Source of the DNA: Xanthomonas theicola
Lineage (GTDB): Bacteria; Pseudomonadota; Gammaproteobacteria; Xanthomonadales; Xanthomonadaceae
Length of the DNA stretch: 64,000 nt
Direction: 5' to 3'
NCBI RefSeq assembly: GCF_014236795.1
Contig: NZ_CP049017.1
Span: 3,822,001-3,886,000 of the forward strand
Shown: in pieces, positions 52,206 to 62,700 of the stretch
Layout: the number at the start of each line of letters is the position of its first letter
Position numbering within the stretch: the first letter of the stretch is position 1
Notes under the pieces: generated by a model
Databases searched by the model: none
Told to the model about the DNA's origin: nothing
The model's input: only the letters and a program-made list of their open reading frames with translations
Program-made: the position numbers and the translations under genes

Positions 52206-52564
52206 TGTTCCCGGGGTTGCCCTGGTTCCTCGACGATCAGCAACCGCAAGGTTTCCTCGGACGCGCATTCGCACGCCGCGTGGCGCCTCGCCCGACCTGC
52301 TGCGCTGGCAGCCCGACGATATCGTGCTGGGCTTGCTGCACCATGGCGATGACCGGCCCGCCGGCAGCGGCGCAGTGGTGCAGCGCGCCGACGCGCTCAC
52401 GCTGCCGACGCCGGAGTATCGCGACGACTGGCGCACTGCCGCCCTCCATGGCCCTAGATTTCTGGGAACGCGTCGCGCGGGCCGCCGCGATTTCCACCGG
52501 CTTCCAGGCATTGGCCCGGATCGCACACCAGCAGCTTTCCCAGGCCGCGCAGCGCATCGGTTGA
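52206..52564 (+). pseudogene. HipA-like kinase gene, internally deleted remnant
   Basis: Fragments in two frames recall the HipA-like family. [20 protein letters not shown], then [19 protein letters not shown] resemble the N-terminal subdomain. After a short bridge, [28 protein letters not shown] text resembles the extreme C-terminus. The kinase core between them is absent. Assignment rests on remembered motif patterns and is tentative. Confidence 0.4.
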
Positions 52565-52666
52565 CCCCGGCGACGCGCAGCATTGACGCTGCCGCAACGT
52601 TCCGCTCACGCCTAGCGGACGTGCCGGTGTGGAAGCTGCCGGCTTCTTCTCCCATGAGGGTTTGCC

Positions 52667-53491
52667 ATGACTGCAGCACAATCGCGCGTCCGTCTGCATG
52701 TAGAAGACACCGGCGGCGGCGGCCGGCCGGTGGTGTTGATCCACGGTTGGCCGTTGTCGGCCGCGGCGTGGACGGAGCAGGTGGGTCCGCTCAAGGACGC
52801 CGGCTATCGCGTCGTCGCCTACGATCGCCGCGGTTTCGGCCGCTCGGACAAACCGTCCGACGGCTACGAGTACGACACGCTGGCCGACGATCTGGCCGGC
52901 GTGCTCGAGGACAAGGACCTGCACGATGCGGTGCTGGTCGGTTTCTCGATGGGCGGTGGCGAGGTCGCGCGCTATGTGGCCAGGCACGGCAGCGCCCGCC
53001 TGGCCGGCGTGGTGTTCGCCTCGGCGGTGCCGCCGTACATGCTCATGACCGAGGACAACCCGGAAGGCCCGCTGAGCAAGGACAAGGCGCAGGAAATGGA
53101 GCAGGGCCTGAAGGCCTCGCGCGATACGTTCTTCGACCAGTTCACCCGCCAGTTCTTCAGCGCCCACGGCGAACTGAAGGTCAGCGAGGCGCAGCGGCAG
53201 GAGGCGATCGCGCTGTGCCGGCAGTGCGACCAGACCGCTGCGCTGGGCTGCATGCAGGCCTTCGGCGCCACCGACTTCCGCCAGGACCTGGCGAAGGTCG
53301 ATGTGCCGACGTTGGTGCTGCATGGCGATGCCGACGCGACCGTCCCGTTCGAGGGGTCTGGACAGCGTACCCATCGCGCCATCGCCGGCAGCGAGGCAGT
53401 GGTGCTGAAGGACGCGCCGCACGGTTGCAACACCAGCCACGCGGCGGACTTCAACCGTGCGTTGCTGGCGTTCCTGGCCAAGCTGGACTGA
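52667..53491 (+). CDS. Alpha/beta hydrolase (non-heme haloperoxidase-like)
   Basis: 274 residues from ATG 52667. Alpha/beta-hydrolase fold with [20 protein letters not shown] (oxyanion HGWP), [12 protein letters not shown], the nucleophile elbow [20 protein letters not shown], the Asp in [17 protein letters not shown] and the His in [17 protein letters not shown]. The elbow and length fit the arylesterase/chloroperoxidase group. The natural substrate is unknown. Monocistronic. Confidence 0.9.
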   Translation: MTAAQSRVRLHVEDTGGGGRPVVLIHGWPLSAAAWTEQVGPLKDAGYRVVAYDRRGFGRSDKPSDGYEYDTLADDLAGVLEDKDLHDAVLVGFSMGGGEVARYVARHGSARLAGVVFASAVPPYMLMTEDNPEGPLSKDKAQEMEQGLKASRDTFFDQFTRQFFSAHGELKVSEAQRQEAIALCRQCDQTAALGCMQAFGATDFRQDLAKVDVPTLVLHGDADATVPFEGSGQRTHRAIAGSEAVVLKDAPHGCNTSHAADFNRALLAFLAKLD

Positions 53492-53998
53492 GCAGGCCGT
53501 CCCGCGTCATCGGCCGGTTGCGCGCGCATGCGGCGACCGGCGTTGCGATCCGGTGGAAAGCGGCGGGGCACGCAGCGGGGGGCGCAAGGCGGTCCTGAAT
53601 CTGCGGCCCAGCGCGCGCGGATTCGCAGGCGCACGGGGCCGCGTCCGCCGACCAGGCGACCAGGCGACCAGGGATGATGACGCGCCACGGCGCGGCGCCG
53701 GCGGAGCGGCCGGCCGCCGCTGCTCCGGCACGCGGCCAAGCGGATCGCGCTCGCCGCCGCTTTGTGCGCTTTTGCGCATCCGGGCGGGCCAAGTTGCACG
53801 CGTGCGCGCCCGCTGCGGGCATGCGCAATGCAGCCAGGGCGGCGCCATGCTCGGGGGCGCGTGCGTCCTTCCGTCACCGGTGCGCCCGCGCATTCCCTCC
53901 CAACTGCGATTCCCGCCTCGCGTGGCTGCACTGCTGTGCGGCGCCACCCTCGCGCTGGCGACCGTCCTGGCCCCGCAGGCGCGGACGCAGGCCACGCA
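53492..53998. other. Intergenic stretch with no supported gene
   Basis: About 500 bases between convergent genes. Long open frames occur on both strands because of the GC content, but none shows a domain, a start context or codon use that I would accept. Confidence 0.5.
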
Positions 53999-55066
53999 CT
54001 ATGCCGACGCCGTGCCCTTCCTTGCTGCTGGGCGTGGCCTGGTACCCGGAACGAGGTTGCGGGTGATCTTCGGGCTTTCCAGCTTGATGCCCGGCAGAAC
54101 CGCGCGCGGCCAGCGCGAAGACCTTGCGGTAGAGTCCGGTATCGCCGAAATCGGCGGCGTTGCCGCGCTGTAGGACGCGGCGGATCTCCTTGTCGTCCAG
54201 CGCCAGACATGTGCCCAGGCGGCGTGCGGCGCGCTCGGTGGTGCCGGGTTGGTCGATGGCGCTGCCGGGGATCAGCAGGTCCCCGTCCAGGGCCAGCGCA
54301 GTGCCGCTGGCTTTCGCCAGTGCGGCCTGGAACGCCGCGTTGCGGCTGGCGTACCAGCCGGCGTTGACGTCGGCGAAGCGGTACAGCAGGGCGTCGCAGT
54401 CACTCGAGTAGCCGAGCAGATGCCGGATGCCGAACCAGACCCCGCGGCCGCGGCCGAACACCTCGCGGAGCACCGTGTCTGCAGCGGATACGGATACCCC
54501 TCGGTATGCGCCTCGGCGAAGGCGATGCTCACCTGCACCGGCGCGCCGGTGTGCACCGGATTCAACCCGCCGAACAGGCGCTGGCCCAGCGGCACGCTGC
54601 CGGCGTAGTCCTCGAAGATACCGCTCAGTTCCTGCTCGGTGCGCGCGCTGGCGATGCGCTCGCCGTAGCTGCGGCCATTCGGCGAAGCCAAGCCCAGCGC
54701 CGCCTCGAGCACGAATGCCGACACATGCAGCGCCGCGCCGCGGCGGGCGAGTTCGGCGCGCGATCTTACGAGTCCGGGCATCGACGGATCGGCCTGGTCG
54801 GTGGACTCCTGCTCGATCACCGCCAGCACCGTGCAGATGTTGTCGGCGCTGGTCGCCAGCCGCTGCGAGGCCAGGGCCACGTACACGTCGCCGGCCCAGC
54901 CGCCGCGGTCCGGGATCCCCGCCGGGATGCGCCGCGCGATGTCGGCCTTGATCTGCTTCGGCGTGCGCTCGGGCGCGCGTGGCGCCTGCGCCCAGCAACA
55001 CGGTGGCGCACGCGACGAACAGGCGGGTAGGCAGGAATGGGCTCGAGTGCGGTATGGATCCGATGA
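53999..55066 (-). pseudogene. DUF1615-family lipoprotein, multiply frameshifted
   Basis: Read leftwards from about 55066, one frame gives the signal region FLPTRLFVACATVLLGAGA. A second gives PERTPKQIKADIARRIPAGI and then SADNICTVLAVIEQESTDQA, LHVSAFVLEAALGLASPNGR and QVSIAFAEAHTEGYPYP. From about 54487 the first frame resumes with VWFGIRHLLGYSSDCDALLY, RFADVNAGWYASRNAAFQAA and TTERAARRLGTCLALDDKEI. Another shift near 54100 gives VLPGIKLESPKITRNLVPG and a stop at 53999. Ordered, these make one DUF1615 protein of about 350 residues with three frameshifts. Function of the family is unknown. Confidence 0.75.
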
Positions 55067-55097
55067 CAAGCGCGACAGCCATGTCGCCCGCGCCATC

Positions 55098-56141
55098 CTA
55101 CAGCGCGGTGCCTGCGCCCATGCTGCGGATGCCGGATCCGTCGCCATCGCCGTGCGCGGCGCGCCATGGCGTGCGCCTTTCGCAGGGCAGCGCATGCCTG
55201 CTGCCGCCGCGTCTGGACGCCGAGCGGCGCGCAGGGTTCGGGCGCCGCTGTGACTCGGGCTCGCGTCGTTCCGGTCGCACCGGCCGCTGCGCTATGCGAG
55301 CGTCCCTTTGTTCGGCGCGCGCCACGCGCGACGCAGGCTGGGCCGCCGCCGCACTCTCGCCAGGCGCCATCACGTGCACCGCGAACCCGCTTCGTCCCGC
55401 GGCGACATTCGCGCACAGCGTCAACGCCGGAATGAGGTAGTCGCCGCCGTTCTGATTGCGGAACGCGATCGGCGCCGCGCTCCACAGCATGTCCAGGCGC
55501 TGGCCGAGCGCATCGCGGATCTGCGCGAAACGATCGGCATCCATGCGGCCGGCGCGATAGACCACCAAATGGCGGCAGCACGTCGAAACCGGGGTAGTGA
55601 GGATGCCGTGCTGGATTGGGAACAGCACCTCGTCGATCGGGCCGTTGATGCCGCGCGGCGCGTAATGCGACTCCCAGCCCCCGGTGGTGACGATCAGCAT
55701 CGCGCGCTTGCCGGCCATGCTGCCCTCGCCGTAGCGGTCGCCCCAGCGCGCATCGGAGTGTTCGCCGACGCCGTAGGCGAAGCCGTCGGCATAGACGCGG
55801 TCCACCCAGCCTTTCAGGATCGCAGGCATCGAGAACCACCACAGCGGGAACTGCAGCAGCACGGCATCGGCCCAGCGCAGCTTGTCCTGCTCGGCGGCGA
55901 TGTCCGCGCGCTGGCGGCCGCTGGCGAAGGCGCGTTTGGAGTCCGCAGACGGATCGAAACGATCGCCGCCGGCGCCGTCCAGGCTGTCCTGCGCATCGAG
56001 CGTCGATTTCCATTGCATCGCATACAGGTCCGACACCTGCACATGGTGCCCGACGCCCTGCAGGCGCTGCACGGCGAAGTCCTTGAGCGCGCCGTTGAGC
56101 GACATCGGTTCGGGATGGGCGTAGACCAGCAGGACGTTCAT
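55098..56141 (-). CDS. NAD(P)H dehydrogenase (quinone), flavodoxin-like fold
   Basis: 347 residues from ATG 56141. NQO1/MdaB-type flavoprotein: MNVLLVYAHPEPMSLNGALK, VSDLYAMQWKSTLDAQD, then DAVLLQFPLWWFSMPAILKG and VYADGFAYG, and LIVTTGGWESHYAPRGINGP. Two oddities stand out. Around residue 185 a short patch (TTPVSTCCRH) replaces the expected text, which is found in the adjacent frame (YPGFDVLPPF), indicating two compensating single-base changes. After about residue 262 the chain runs on for ~85 Arg/Ala/Pro-rich residues unlike the family, as if the original stop were lost. It is divergent from a broken LysR gene. Confidence 0.75.
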   Translation of the reverse strand: MNVLLVYAHPEPMSLNGALKDFAVQRLQGVGHHVQVSDLYAMQWKSTLDAQDSLDGAGGDRFDPSADSKRAFASGRQRADIAAEQDKLRWADAVLLQFPLWWFSMPAILKGWVDRVYADGFAYGVGEHSDARWGDRYGEGSMAGKRAMLIVTTGGWESHYAPRGINGPIDEVLFPIQHGILTTPVSTCCRHLVVYRAGRMDADRFAQIRDALGQRLDMLWSAAPIAFRNQNGGDYLIPALTLCANVAAGRSGFAVHVMAPGESAAAAQPASRVARAEQRDARIAQRPVRPERREPESQRRPNPARRSASRRGGSRHALPCERRTPWRAAHGDGDGSGIRSMGAGTAL

Positions 56142-56197
56142 GGGCGAGCTCGGCGATGAGGAGATGAGGAGATGGGCAAGGTAGGCCAGGGCTCGCT

Positions 56198-56231
56198 ATA
56201 GCTGAAAACTAATTATGGATATTCCAGCTAT
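56198..56231. promoter_or_regulatory. Candidate LysR-type operator
   Basis: ATAGCTG (56198-56204) and CAGCTAT (56225-56231) form an inverted repeat around an AT-rich core in the gap between the divergent reductase and LysR genes. It overlaps the first LysR ATG (56215), which argues for ATG 56236 as the true start. Its use as an operator is inference. Confidence 0.45.
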
Positions 56232-57114
56232 TGCCATGCTTAATTTCGGACGCCTGGACCTGAATCTGCTGCTGACCCTGGATGCATTGCTCGCCGAGCG
56301 CAACGTGACCCGCGCCGCCGAGCGCCTGCATCTGTCGCAACCCTCGGTCAGCGTGCGCCTGGCCAAGCTGCGCGAGGCGCTGGACGACCCGCTGCTGCTG
56401 CCCGGGCCGCGCGGCATGCGCCCGGCCGCGCGTGCCGAGGCCTTGCGCGCGCCGCTGCGGCAGGCGCTGGAGGCGCTGCAGCGCGCGGTGGCGGCGGATG
56501 CGCCGTTCGATCCCGCGCAGGCTGGCCACAGTTGGCGCGTGGCCGCGACCGATTATGGGGAATCGACCATCCTGCTGCCGGCGCAGCGCGGCGCCGGGCA
56601 CGCGGCTGGCGGTGCTGGAACTGTCGCCGCTGCAGATCGCGCGCCAGGCCGAGCAGGGCGAAATCAACCTGGCGCTGCACACCCGCGACGGCGCGCCGCC
56701 CAACCTGCGCCAACGTACCCTGTTCGCCGAACGCTACGTGCTGGCCGGCCGCGCCGGACATCCGCGCCTGCAGCGGCGGCCGACGCTGGCGTAGTTCTGC
56801 AAGCTCGAGCACGTGATCGTGTCGCCGGACGGCGGCGGTTTCAGCGGCGTCACCGATCAGGCCTTGCGCGAGCGCGGGCTGCAGCGTCGGGTGGTGCTGT
56901 CGGTGCCGCATTTTCTGTTCGTCATCGACGCGCTGATGCGCGCCGATCTGGTGGCGATGCTGCCGGAACGGTTGGTGCGCCACCATCCGGGCTTGCGGAT
57001 CTGCGCGCCGCCGCTGGCGGTGGCGGGCTACAAGATGGCCATGCTCTGGCACGAGCGCGTGCACCGCGATCCGGCGCATCGCTGGTTGCGCGAGCATATC
57101 GCCGCTTCGGTGTG
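56215..57114 (+). pseudogene. LysR-family regulator, frameshifted and with nonsense codon
   Basis: The N-terminus is a good NodD/LysR-type HTH: MLNFGRLDLNLLLTLDALLA, NVTRAAERLHLSQPSVSVRL and ALDDPLLLPGPRGMRPAARA. After VAATDYGESTILLPA (near 56580) a single-base change moves the effector domain to another frame (TRLAVLELSPLQIARQAEQG, INLALHTRDGAPPNLRQRTL). There TAG at 56792-56794 interrupts it before FCKLEHVIVSPDGGGFSGV. The same frame then runs to TGA at 57114 (HRWLREHIAASV). The regulator should be non-functional unless these are sequence errors. Confidence 0.8.
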
Positions 57115-57156
57115 AAAATGGCGCGTTGGAGCCTTTCTTCCAGTGTTCTACACACG

Positions 57157-57219
57157 GTAGGAGCGCTTCAGGTCATCGGCCGCGACAGGCTGCCTGTCGC
57201 GGCTGAAGCCGCTTCTACA
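57157..57219. repeat. Paired REP-like palindromes
   Basis: A TAGGAGCGCTTCAGG...GGCCGCGACAGG unit is followed head-to-head by CTGTCGCGGCTGAAGCCGCT, forming a long potential hairpin downstream of the broken LysR gene. It is the same family as the unit at 3457. Confidence 0.7.
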
Positions 57220-57364
57220 AGGGCACGCGGCAGGCCGATCGGATGCACCGTAGGATGGACTTCAGTCCGAAGCTGTCAGGTCCACCGTTGCCTTGTCGCG
57301 GCCGATGGTCCGGAAACTCCTGCAAGTGCCAGCGACCTTGCCGAGATCAGCTAGGGCCTGTTAA

Positions 57365-58526
57365 GGATAGTCTGATCAACGCGGTCGGAGGATGAGGCAA
57401 GCCATATCGACCACGCCCACGGCGCTCAGACCCTCGGTTTTTCGCCGTTTCCGGCGCATTTCCGGGGTATTTCCCGGATTACAGGCACACCCTCCCCACG
57501 ACAGGCAGCAACTGCTTTCGCTTCAGCCACAGGTTCGACAGCGCAAACAGCGTCAGCACTTGCGCCGTGTTCTTCGCCAGGCCGCGATAGCGCACCTTGA
57601 CGTAGCCAAACTGGCGCTTGATCACCCGGAACGGATGCTCCACCTTCGCCCTCAGGCTGGCCTTGGCGTGCTCCCAGCGCTGTGCCCACTTCAATTCGCG
57701 CTTGCTCTTGATCTGCTTCAGCTTCGAGGGCTTCTCCGCGATCAGATAGCGCAGCTTGCGCTTGCTCGCCATCTCCTCGCGCTTGGCCAGCCCGGTGTAG
57801 CCGCTGTCGCCGCATACCGTGTCTTCCTTGCCGTGCAGCAGCTTGTGCGCCTGGGTGATATCTGCGGCGTTGGCCGCCGTGCATTCCAAGTGGTGCACCA
57901 GCCCGGACTCATCGTCCACGCCGATGTGCGCTTTCATCCCGAAGTAGTACTGATTGCCCTTCTTGGTCTGGTGCATTTCCGGGTCGCGCTCGCCGTTCTT
58001 GTTCTTGGTCGAGCTGGGCGCGGCAATGATCGTGGCGTCCACGATGGTGCCGCCGCGCAGGCTCTGGCCCTTGCGCGATAGGTGCGCGTTGACCCGGTTG
58101 AACAGCGTGCGCGCCAGATCGTGCGTCTCCAGCAACCGGCGGAAGTTGAGGATCGTGGTCTCGTCCGGCACCTCATCCAACCCGCCGATCCTGGCGAAAC
58201 GGCGCATCGACGCCGTGTCGTACAAGGCTTCTTCCGCGCCCGGGTCGCTCAGTGCGTACCACTGCTGCAGAAAGTGGATGCGCAGCATTGTCTCCAGCGG
58301 GTACGGCTGACGGCCCGGATGGCCCGACTTCGGATAGTGCGGCGCGATCAGCGCCAGCAGGTCTTTCCACGGCACCACCTGATCCATCTCGGCCAGCAAC
58401 CTTTCGCGCCGCGTCTGCTTGCGCTTGCCGTTGTACTCCGCGTCGCCGAAAGACAATTGCATCGTCGTTGTCCTGTTGGGCTTTGTACGATTGTCGCAGG
58501 ATCAGAGGGAGTTGTTCAGACCATCC
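57365..58526 (-). mobile_element. IS1478-like IS5-family element, copy 2 (inverted)
   Basis: Ends GGATAGTCTGATCAA and inverted GGATGGTCTGAACAA, flanked by TTAA at 57361-57364 and 58527-58530. Same length (1162 bp) and same predicted protein as copy 1, in opposite orientation. Confidence 0.93.
57479..58462 (-). CDS. IS1478-like IS5-family transposase, copy 2
   Basis: 327 residues from ATG 58462, identical in translation to the protein at 45552-46535, with the same catalytic blocks (GGTIVDATIIAAPSS, TVCGDSGYTGLAK, KVEHPFRVIKRQFGY). Intact. Together with copy 1 it forms a 10.7-kb-spaced inverted pair. Confidence 0.95.
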   Translation of the reverse strand: MQLSFGDAEYNGKRKQTRRERLLAEMDQVVPWKDLLALIAPHYPKSGHPGRQPYPLETMLRIHFLQQWYALSDPGAEEALYDTASMRRFARIGGLDEVPDETTILNFRRLLETHDLARTLFNRVNAHLSRKGQSLRGGTIVDATIIAAPSSTKNKNGERDPEMHQTKKGNQYYFGMKAHIGVDDESGLVHHLECTAANAADITQAHKLLHGKEDTVCGDSGYTGLAKREEMASKRKLRYLIAEKPSKLKQIKSKRELKWAQRWEHAKASLRAKVEHPFRVIKRQFGYVKVRYRGLAKNTAQVLTLFALSNLWLKRKQLLPVVGRVCL

Positions 58527-59317
58527 TTAACACATCCGAAGCCCATCAACGACCAGGACGAAGCTGAGGAATCCAAGGAACATGGCATCCAGCTTCTCGA
58601 AGCGCGAGAAAATCCGGCGGTAGCCTTTCAGGCGACGGAACAGTCTCTCCACCTCGTTGCGCCGCTTGTACATCTCCCGGTTGTATTCCCAAGGCTCGAC
58701 CCGATTGGATTTCGGCGGGACCACCGGCACGAAGCCAAGATCGAGCGCCAACTGGCGGGTTTGGTTGCCTTCGTAGGCACGGTCCATCAACAAATGAATC
58801 GGCCGCTCCACTGGCCCCAGGTGTTCAAGCAACGTGCGGCCTGCAGGTGCGTCATGCACGTTACCAGGCGTCAATCCAAAGGTGATGGCTGTTCGAGCAT
58901 CTGCGGCAACCATATGAATCTTGGTGTTCCATCCACCGCGGGACTTGCCGACGGCCTGCGGACCGTTTTTTTTAATGCGCCCGTGCCATCGGGATGCACC
59001 TTGATGCTGGTGGAGTCCAGCGAGATTGCTTCGATTTTGATGCGCACGATCTGGGACTTCTGCAATTGGGCCAACATCCGGTCCAGCACACCCGCCTTGG
59101 CCCAGCGGTTCATGCGTGTGTACACCGTGTGCCAGTTGCCAAAGCGCTTGGGCAGGCCGCGCCATTTGCAGCCATGCTCGGCAACGTAAAGGATGGCGTT
59201 GACCACTTGCAGGTTGGTCATGCTGACATTGCCGCGCTGTGCCGGCAGGCAGTGTTCGATTAGGGAAAATTGTGCTGGCGTGATCTCCATGCCCGATAGT
59301 TTAAACGCTCGGGCCAT
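58527..59317 (-). CDS. IS427-like IS5-family transposase, orfA/orfB with A8 slippage site
   Basis: orfA starts at ATG 59317 (MARAFKLSGMEITPAQFSLI, then NLQVVNAILYVAEHGCKWRG and ISLDSTSIKVHPDGTGALKK with the first Asp). At a run of eight A on the coding strand (58973-58966) the continuing protein moves to a second frame: KNGPQAVGKSRGGWNTKIHM, HLLMDRAYEGNQTRQLA (second Asp) and KRRNEVERLFRRLKGYRRIF (Glu), ending FVLVVDGLRMC at 58527. Frameshifting at A-runs is the usual expression mode of this group, so the gene may be functional despite two frames. The nested element lies in the terminal repeat just beyond the stop. Confidence 0.82.
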
Positions 59318-59333
59318 TAGTGTTAACAGGCCC

Positions 59334-59554
59334 TAGTGTCCTGTCCCTCGGATGCCTGGCATTGCTTGTGCATGTCTTCGCGGGATCTTTGGAACGCAGA
59401 TACCGCGATGAGGACAGGCAGACCGAAGGCGGAGTTGGTGCTGTCGGACCACGAGCGTTCGCCGCTTGAGTCCTTTGCACGCAGTGGCTCGCTGCCGGCT
59501 GCGTCGAGTCATGTGTTGCTGTTGGAGCTTGAAACCGCCATTTCATCGGCCTGA
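59334..59554 (+). pseudogene. IS630-family 5' fragment
   Basis: After TA at 59334-59335 comes the IS630 end GTGTCCTGTCCC, then MRTGRPKAELVLSDHERSPL, the same N-terminus as in the 29.9-31.4 kb element but inverted relative to it. The frame diverges after FARSGSLPAA and stops at 59554. Only the first ~25 transposase residues are recognisable. Confidence 0.75.
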
Positions 59555-59706
59555 TAGGCAGCTCAGAAAACATTGTGGTACGCCGCGTTGCGCGCCATGA
59601 CGTTCACTACCGCATACCAGCGTTGCGCCGGCGGAGCGCTTCGCTCTCTCAAAGACGTGAAGGACTTGCCAAGATGGCCTTCGATGCGATCGATGCCGAT
59701 TCCTGT

Positions 59707-62700
59707 CTACTTCTCCTTCCGCCAATTGACCGACCCGCGATTCTCCACCGTGCTCGATTCCACTTCCGCGTCGAAGCCGCGGCCGAGCAGGTATTTCAGG
59801 GTCAGCACCGAACCGCTGCCGATCAACGACACGCCGTAGCTGACGTAGAGTTTCGGCGATAGATATTTGCCGAAACCGACCACCGAACCGCCGAGGGCAC
59901 GTGATTGGCTGACGCCGGCGTCGTCGAAGCCGAGCTTGCCGCCGAGTTGCGAGGCGAGGATGCCGCTGCCAGCGGACAGGGCGGTGGCCGCGGCGGTGAC
60001 CTGGTCGGCTTCGTCGCTGCTGGTGTTGCTGAGGCTGCGGCCCAGCACCAGATAGGACATCGCTTCGGATTGCGACATCGACGGGTCCGACCAGACGTCG
60101 GCGCGCGGGGCGGTGGCGTGGCCGGTGACGTCGATGCCGGCGGTGACGTCGCCGATCTTGCGCTGCGCGCGTATGTTGATGCGTGGGTCGGAGACGACGT
60201 TGTTGCTCCAGGTCAGTTGGCCGCGGGTGATGGTCAGGTCCTGGCCATAGGCCTTGTACTGACCGCCGACGTCCAGGCCGCCGGTGGCGGTCATCTCGCG
60301 GCCCTGGCGCGAGCGCACCTGCATGGCGCCGGTCAGGGCGCCCTTCAGGCCGAAGCCGGCCATCTTGACCTGGTCGCCGAGCACCACGCGCAGGTCCATC
60401 TCCAGCGGCGCGCTCGGCGCTTCTTCCGGGTCGGCCGGGTCCAGCACCACCACGTCCTCGGACACCGAGGTGCCGCGGTCCAGCCGTTCCAGGTCGATGT
60501 CGGCCGACGGCACGGCGACCTGGCCGTTCAATTTCATGGTCTTGTCGGCGATGCCGAACTGCAGGTCGGGGTTGGCCACGGCGCGCAGTTCGGCGGTGTT
60601 GGAGACCAGGACGTTGCTGCCGCGGATGTTCAGCTGCAGCGGGGTGCTGTCGCCGTACCAGGACAGGCCGCCGTCGACGTTGAGTGTGCCTTCGCCGGAT
60701 TTCACCGAGGCGACGATGCGCGCCGAGCCATCCGGCTGCGCGTCGAAGCGGCCGCTGCCCTCGCTCAGGGTCAGGCCCAGCGCCGGCAGTTCGCCGGTGA
60801 AGCCGCTGAGCGCGGCGTCGCCACCCATCGACGGCTGCGAGCGCGTGCCGCGCAGGCTGACGTGGCCTTCGACCAGGCCCTTGGGCCGCACCAGATCGGG
60901 CGAGAACAACTCCATCCAGTACAGCCGCGCCATGTTCATGTAGATCTCGCCGGTCAGCGGCGCATATGCGTCCCAGCCGGTGTCCACGGTGGCGTCGATG
61001 AAGCCGTCGCCCTGGAAGCCGACGCCGAGCTTGGAGTGGATGTGCTGCGCGGTGAAGTCGGTGACGAAGCTGAACTGCTCGTAGCGCACCAGTTCGCCGC
61101 GCGCGTTGTCGCCCAGGCGCAGGCCGCCTTCGCGCGAGGCCAGGCGCAGCGATCCCTGCCAGGCGTTGCCGGCGGGCTTGAAGCTGCCGTCGACGGTGAG
61201 GTCGCCGCGCAAGTAGATCCCGCGGCCGTTGCTGGGCGGCAGCCACGGTTGCGCCAGCGCCAGCGGCAACGCGTCGCCGCGCAGGGTCATGCCTTGCCTG
61301 GGCCAGTTCGCGGCCACGCACAGCGCGCCGCCACCGTCGGCGCCGAGGCAGGCATCGGACAGGGTGAAGGCGCTGCCGGCGATGGCGAAGGCGGCCGGCT
61401 GCCGCAATTGCCACGGCTCGCCCTTGGCCGGCGCCACCCGCAGCGTGTTCAGACCGCCCTGCCAGCGCGCGCCGTCGCGGCGCAATTGCCCGGCGAAAGC
61501 GAGCGCACCCATGTCGTTGTGAGTGTCGGCGTCCAGCTGCAGGTTCTCCACCGCGCCGCGCGCATCCACGCGCAGGGTCTGCAGCGCCAGTCCGGCGCTG
61601 ATCGCGTTGCCGCGCAGCGCCAGCTCGCCGCCGTTGCCGCGCCACGGCAGGCGGCCGCGCAGGCTGATGCCGTCGGCGCCGTAGCCGTCCCACTTCAGAC
61701 CGTTGCCGCTGAGATCGGCGATGAGGTCGGGCGCATCGCGGCGGCCCTTGACCTGCACGCTGCCACGCAGGCTGCCGGCGGCGCCGGGCAGCAGGTCGGC
61801 CAGCTGCAGCGGTTGCAGTTGCGCGGCGATGTCGAGCTGGTCGCCGACCTTGCCCTGCGCCTGCACGCGGCTGTCGCCCAAGGAAAGCTGCAACCGGCCC
61901 TCGCCCTGTTCGCCCTGCAGCGCGAACGCGCCGCTGGCGTCGAGCGCACGGCTGCGCAATTTCCCGTTCAGGCGCGGCACGTCGACGCTGGCCTGGTAGC
62001 CGGCGGCACTGCCGTCCGGATGCGCCGGCAGCTGCTTGCCCTTGGAGGTCAACCGGCCGGACAGGTTGCCGTCCCAGCCGGGTGCGAAATAGCCCGGATC
62101 GAAGCCGGCCAGCTTGGCCTTCACATCCCAGCTCAGCTGCGGTACCCAGACCACTTCGCCGCCGAGGTCGAGCGCGCCGCTGGGCATCTTCGCCTGCACT
62201 TGCGCCAGCTGCGCGCGCCGGTCATTGCCGCGCACGTCGAGGTGCAGCGCGGCGCTGTCCTTGCCGCGCGATACGGTGGCTTCGCCGTAGGTGGCCCACT
62301 GTTTCAGCGTGCCGGCCAGGCCGAGGTTGGCGTCGACCAGTTCGATCGGCACGGCCGGCGCACCCGGCGTGGCCGGATCCGGCGCGGTGGCGAACTTCAA
62401 CCCGCTGGCGTTGACCGAGAAACGGAAGGTGGCGTTGTCCGGGTCGCGGAAGTCGGCGCTGCCGCGCAGCCGCGCCTGGCCGTCGAAGGCGCGCAGCTGC
62501 AGCGGCGCGACGATGAGGACCTGATTGTCCAGGCGCACGTTGGACGGGTCCAGCGTCACCCTCTGCTCGCCATACGCGAGCTGGCCTTGCAGCTTGGCAT
62601 CGCCGCCCTTGCCCGACGCACTCAGGTCGAACGCGATCGGCTCGCTGGCGCTGGCCGCGGCATCGCCGGGCGGCACGAACAGCGACGGATCCAGCGCCTT

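Larger units (their letters stand above)
57354..59333 (-). mobile_element. IS5-family (IS427-like) element containing a nested IS1478-like element
   Basis: Outer ends GGGCCTGTTAACAC (57354, interrupted after GGGCCTGTTAA) and inverted to 59333, flanked by TA. The second element is inserted at TTAA within the left terminal repeat; removing it with one TTAA rebuilds GGGCCTGTTAACACATCC, which matches the right end. Length without the insert is 814 bp. Confidence 0.88.
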
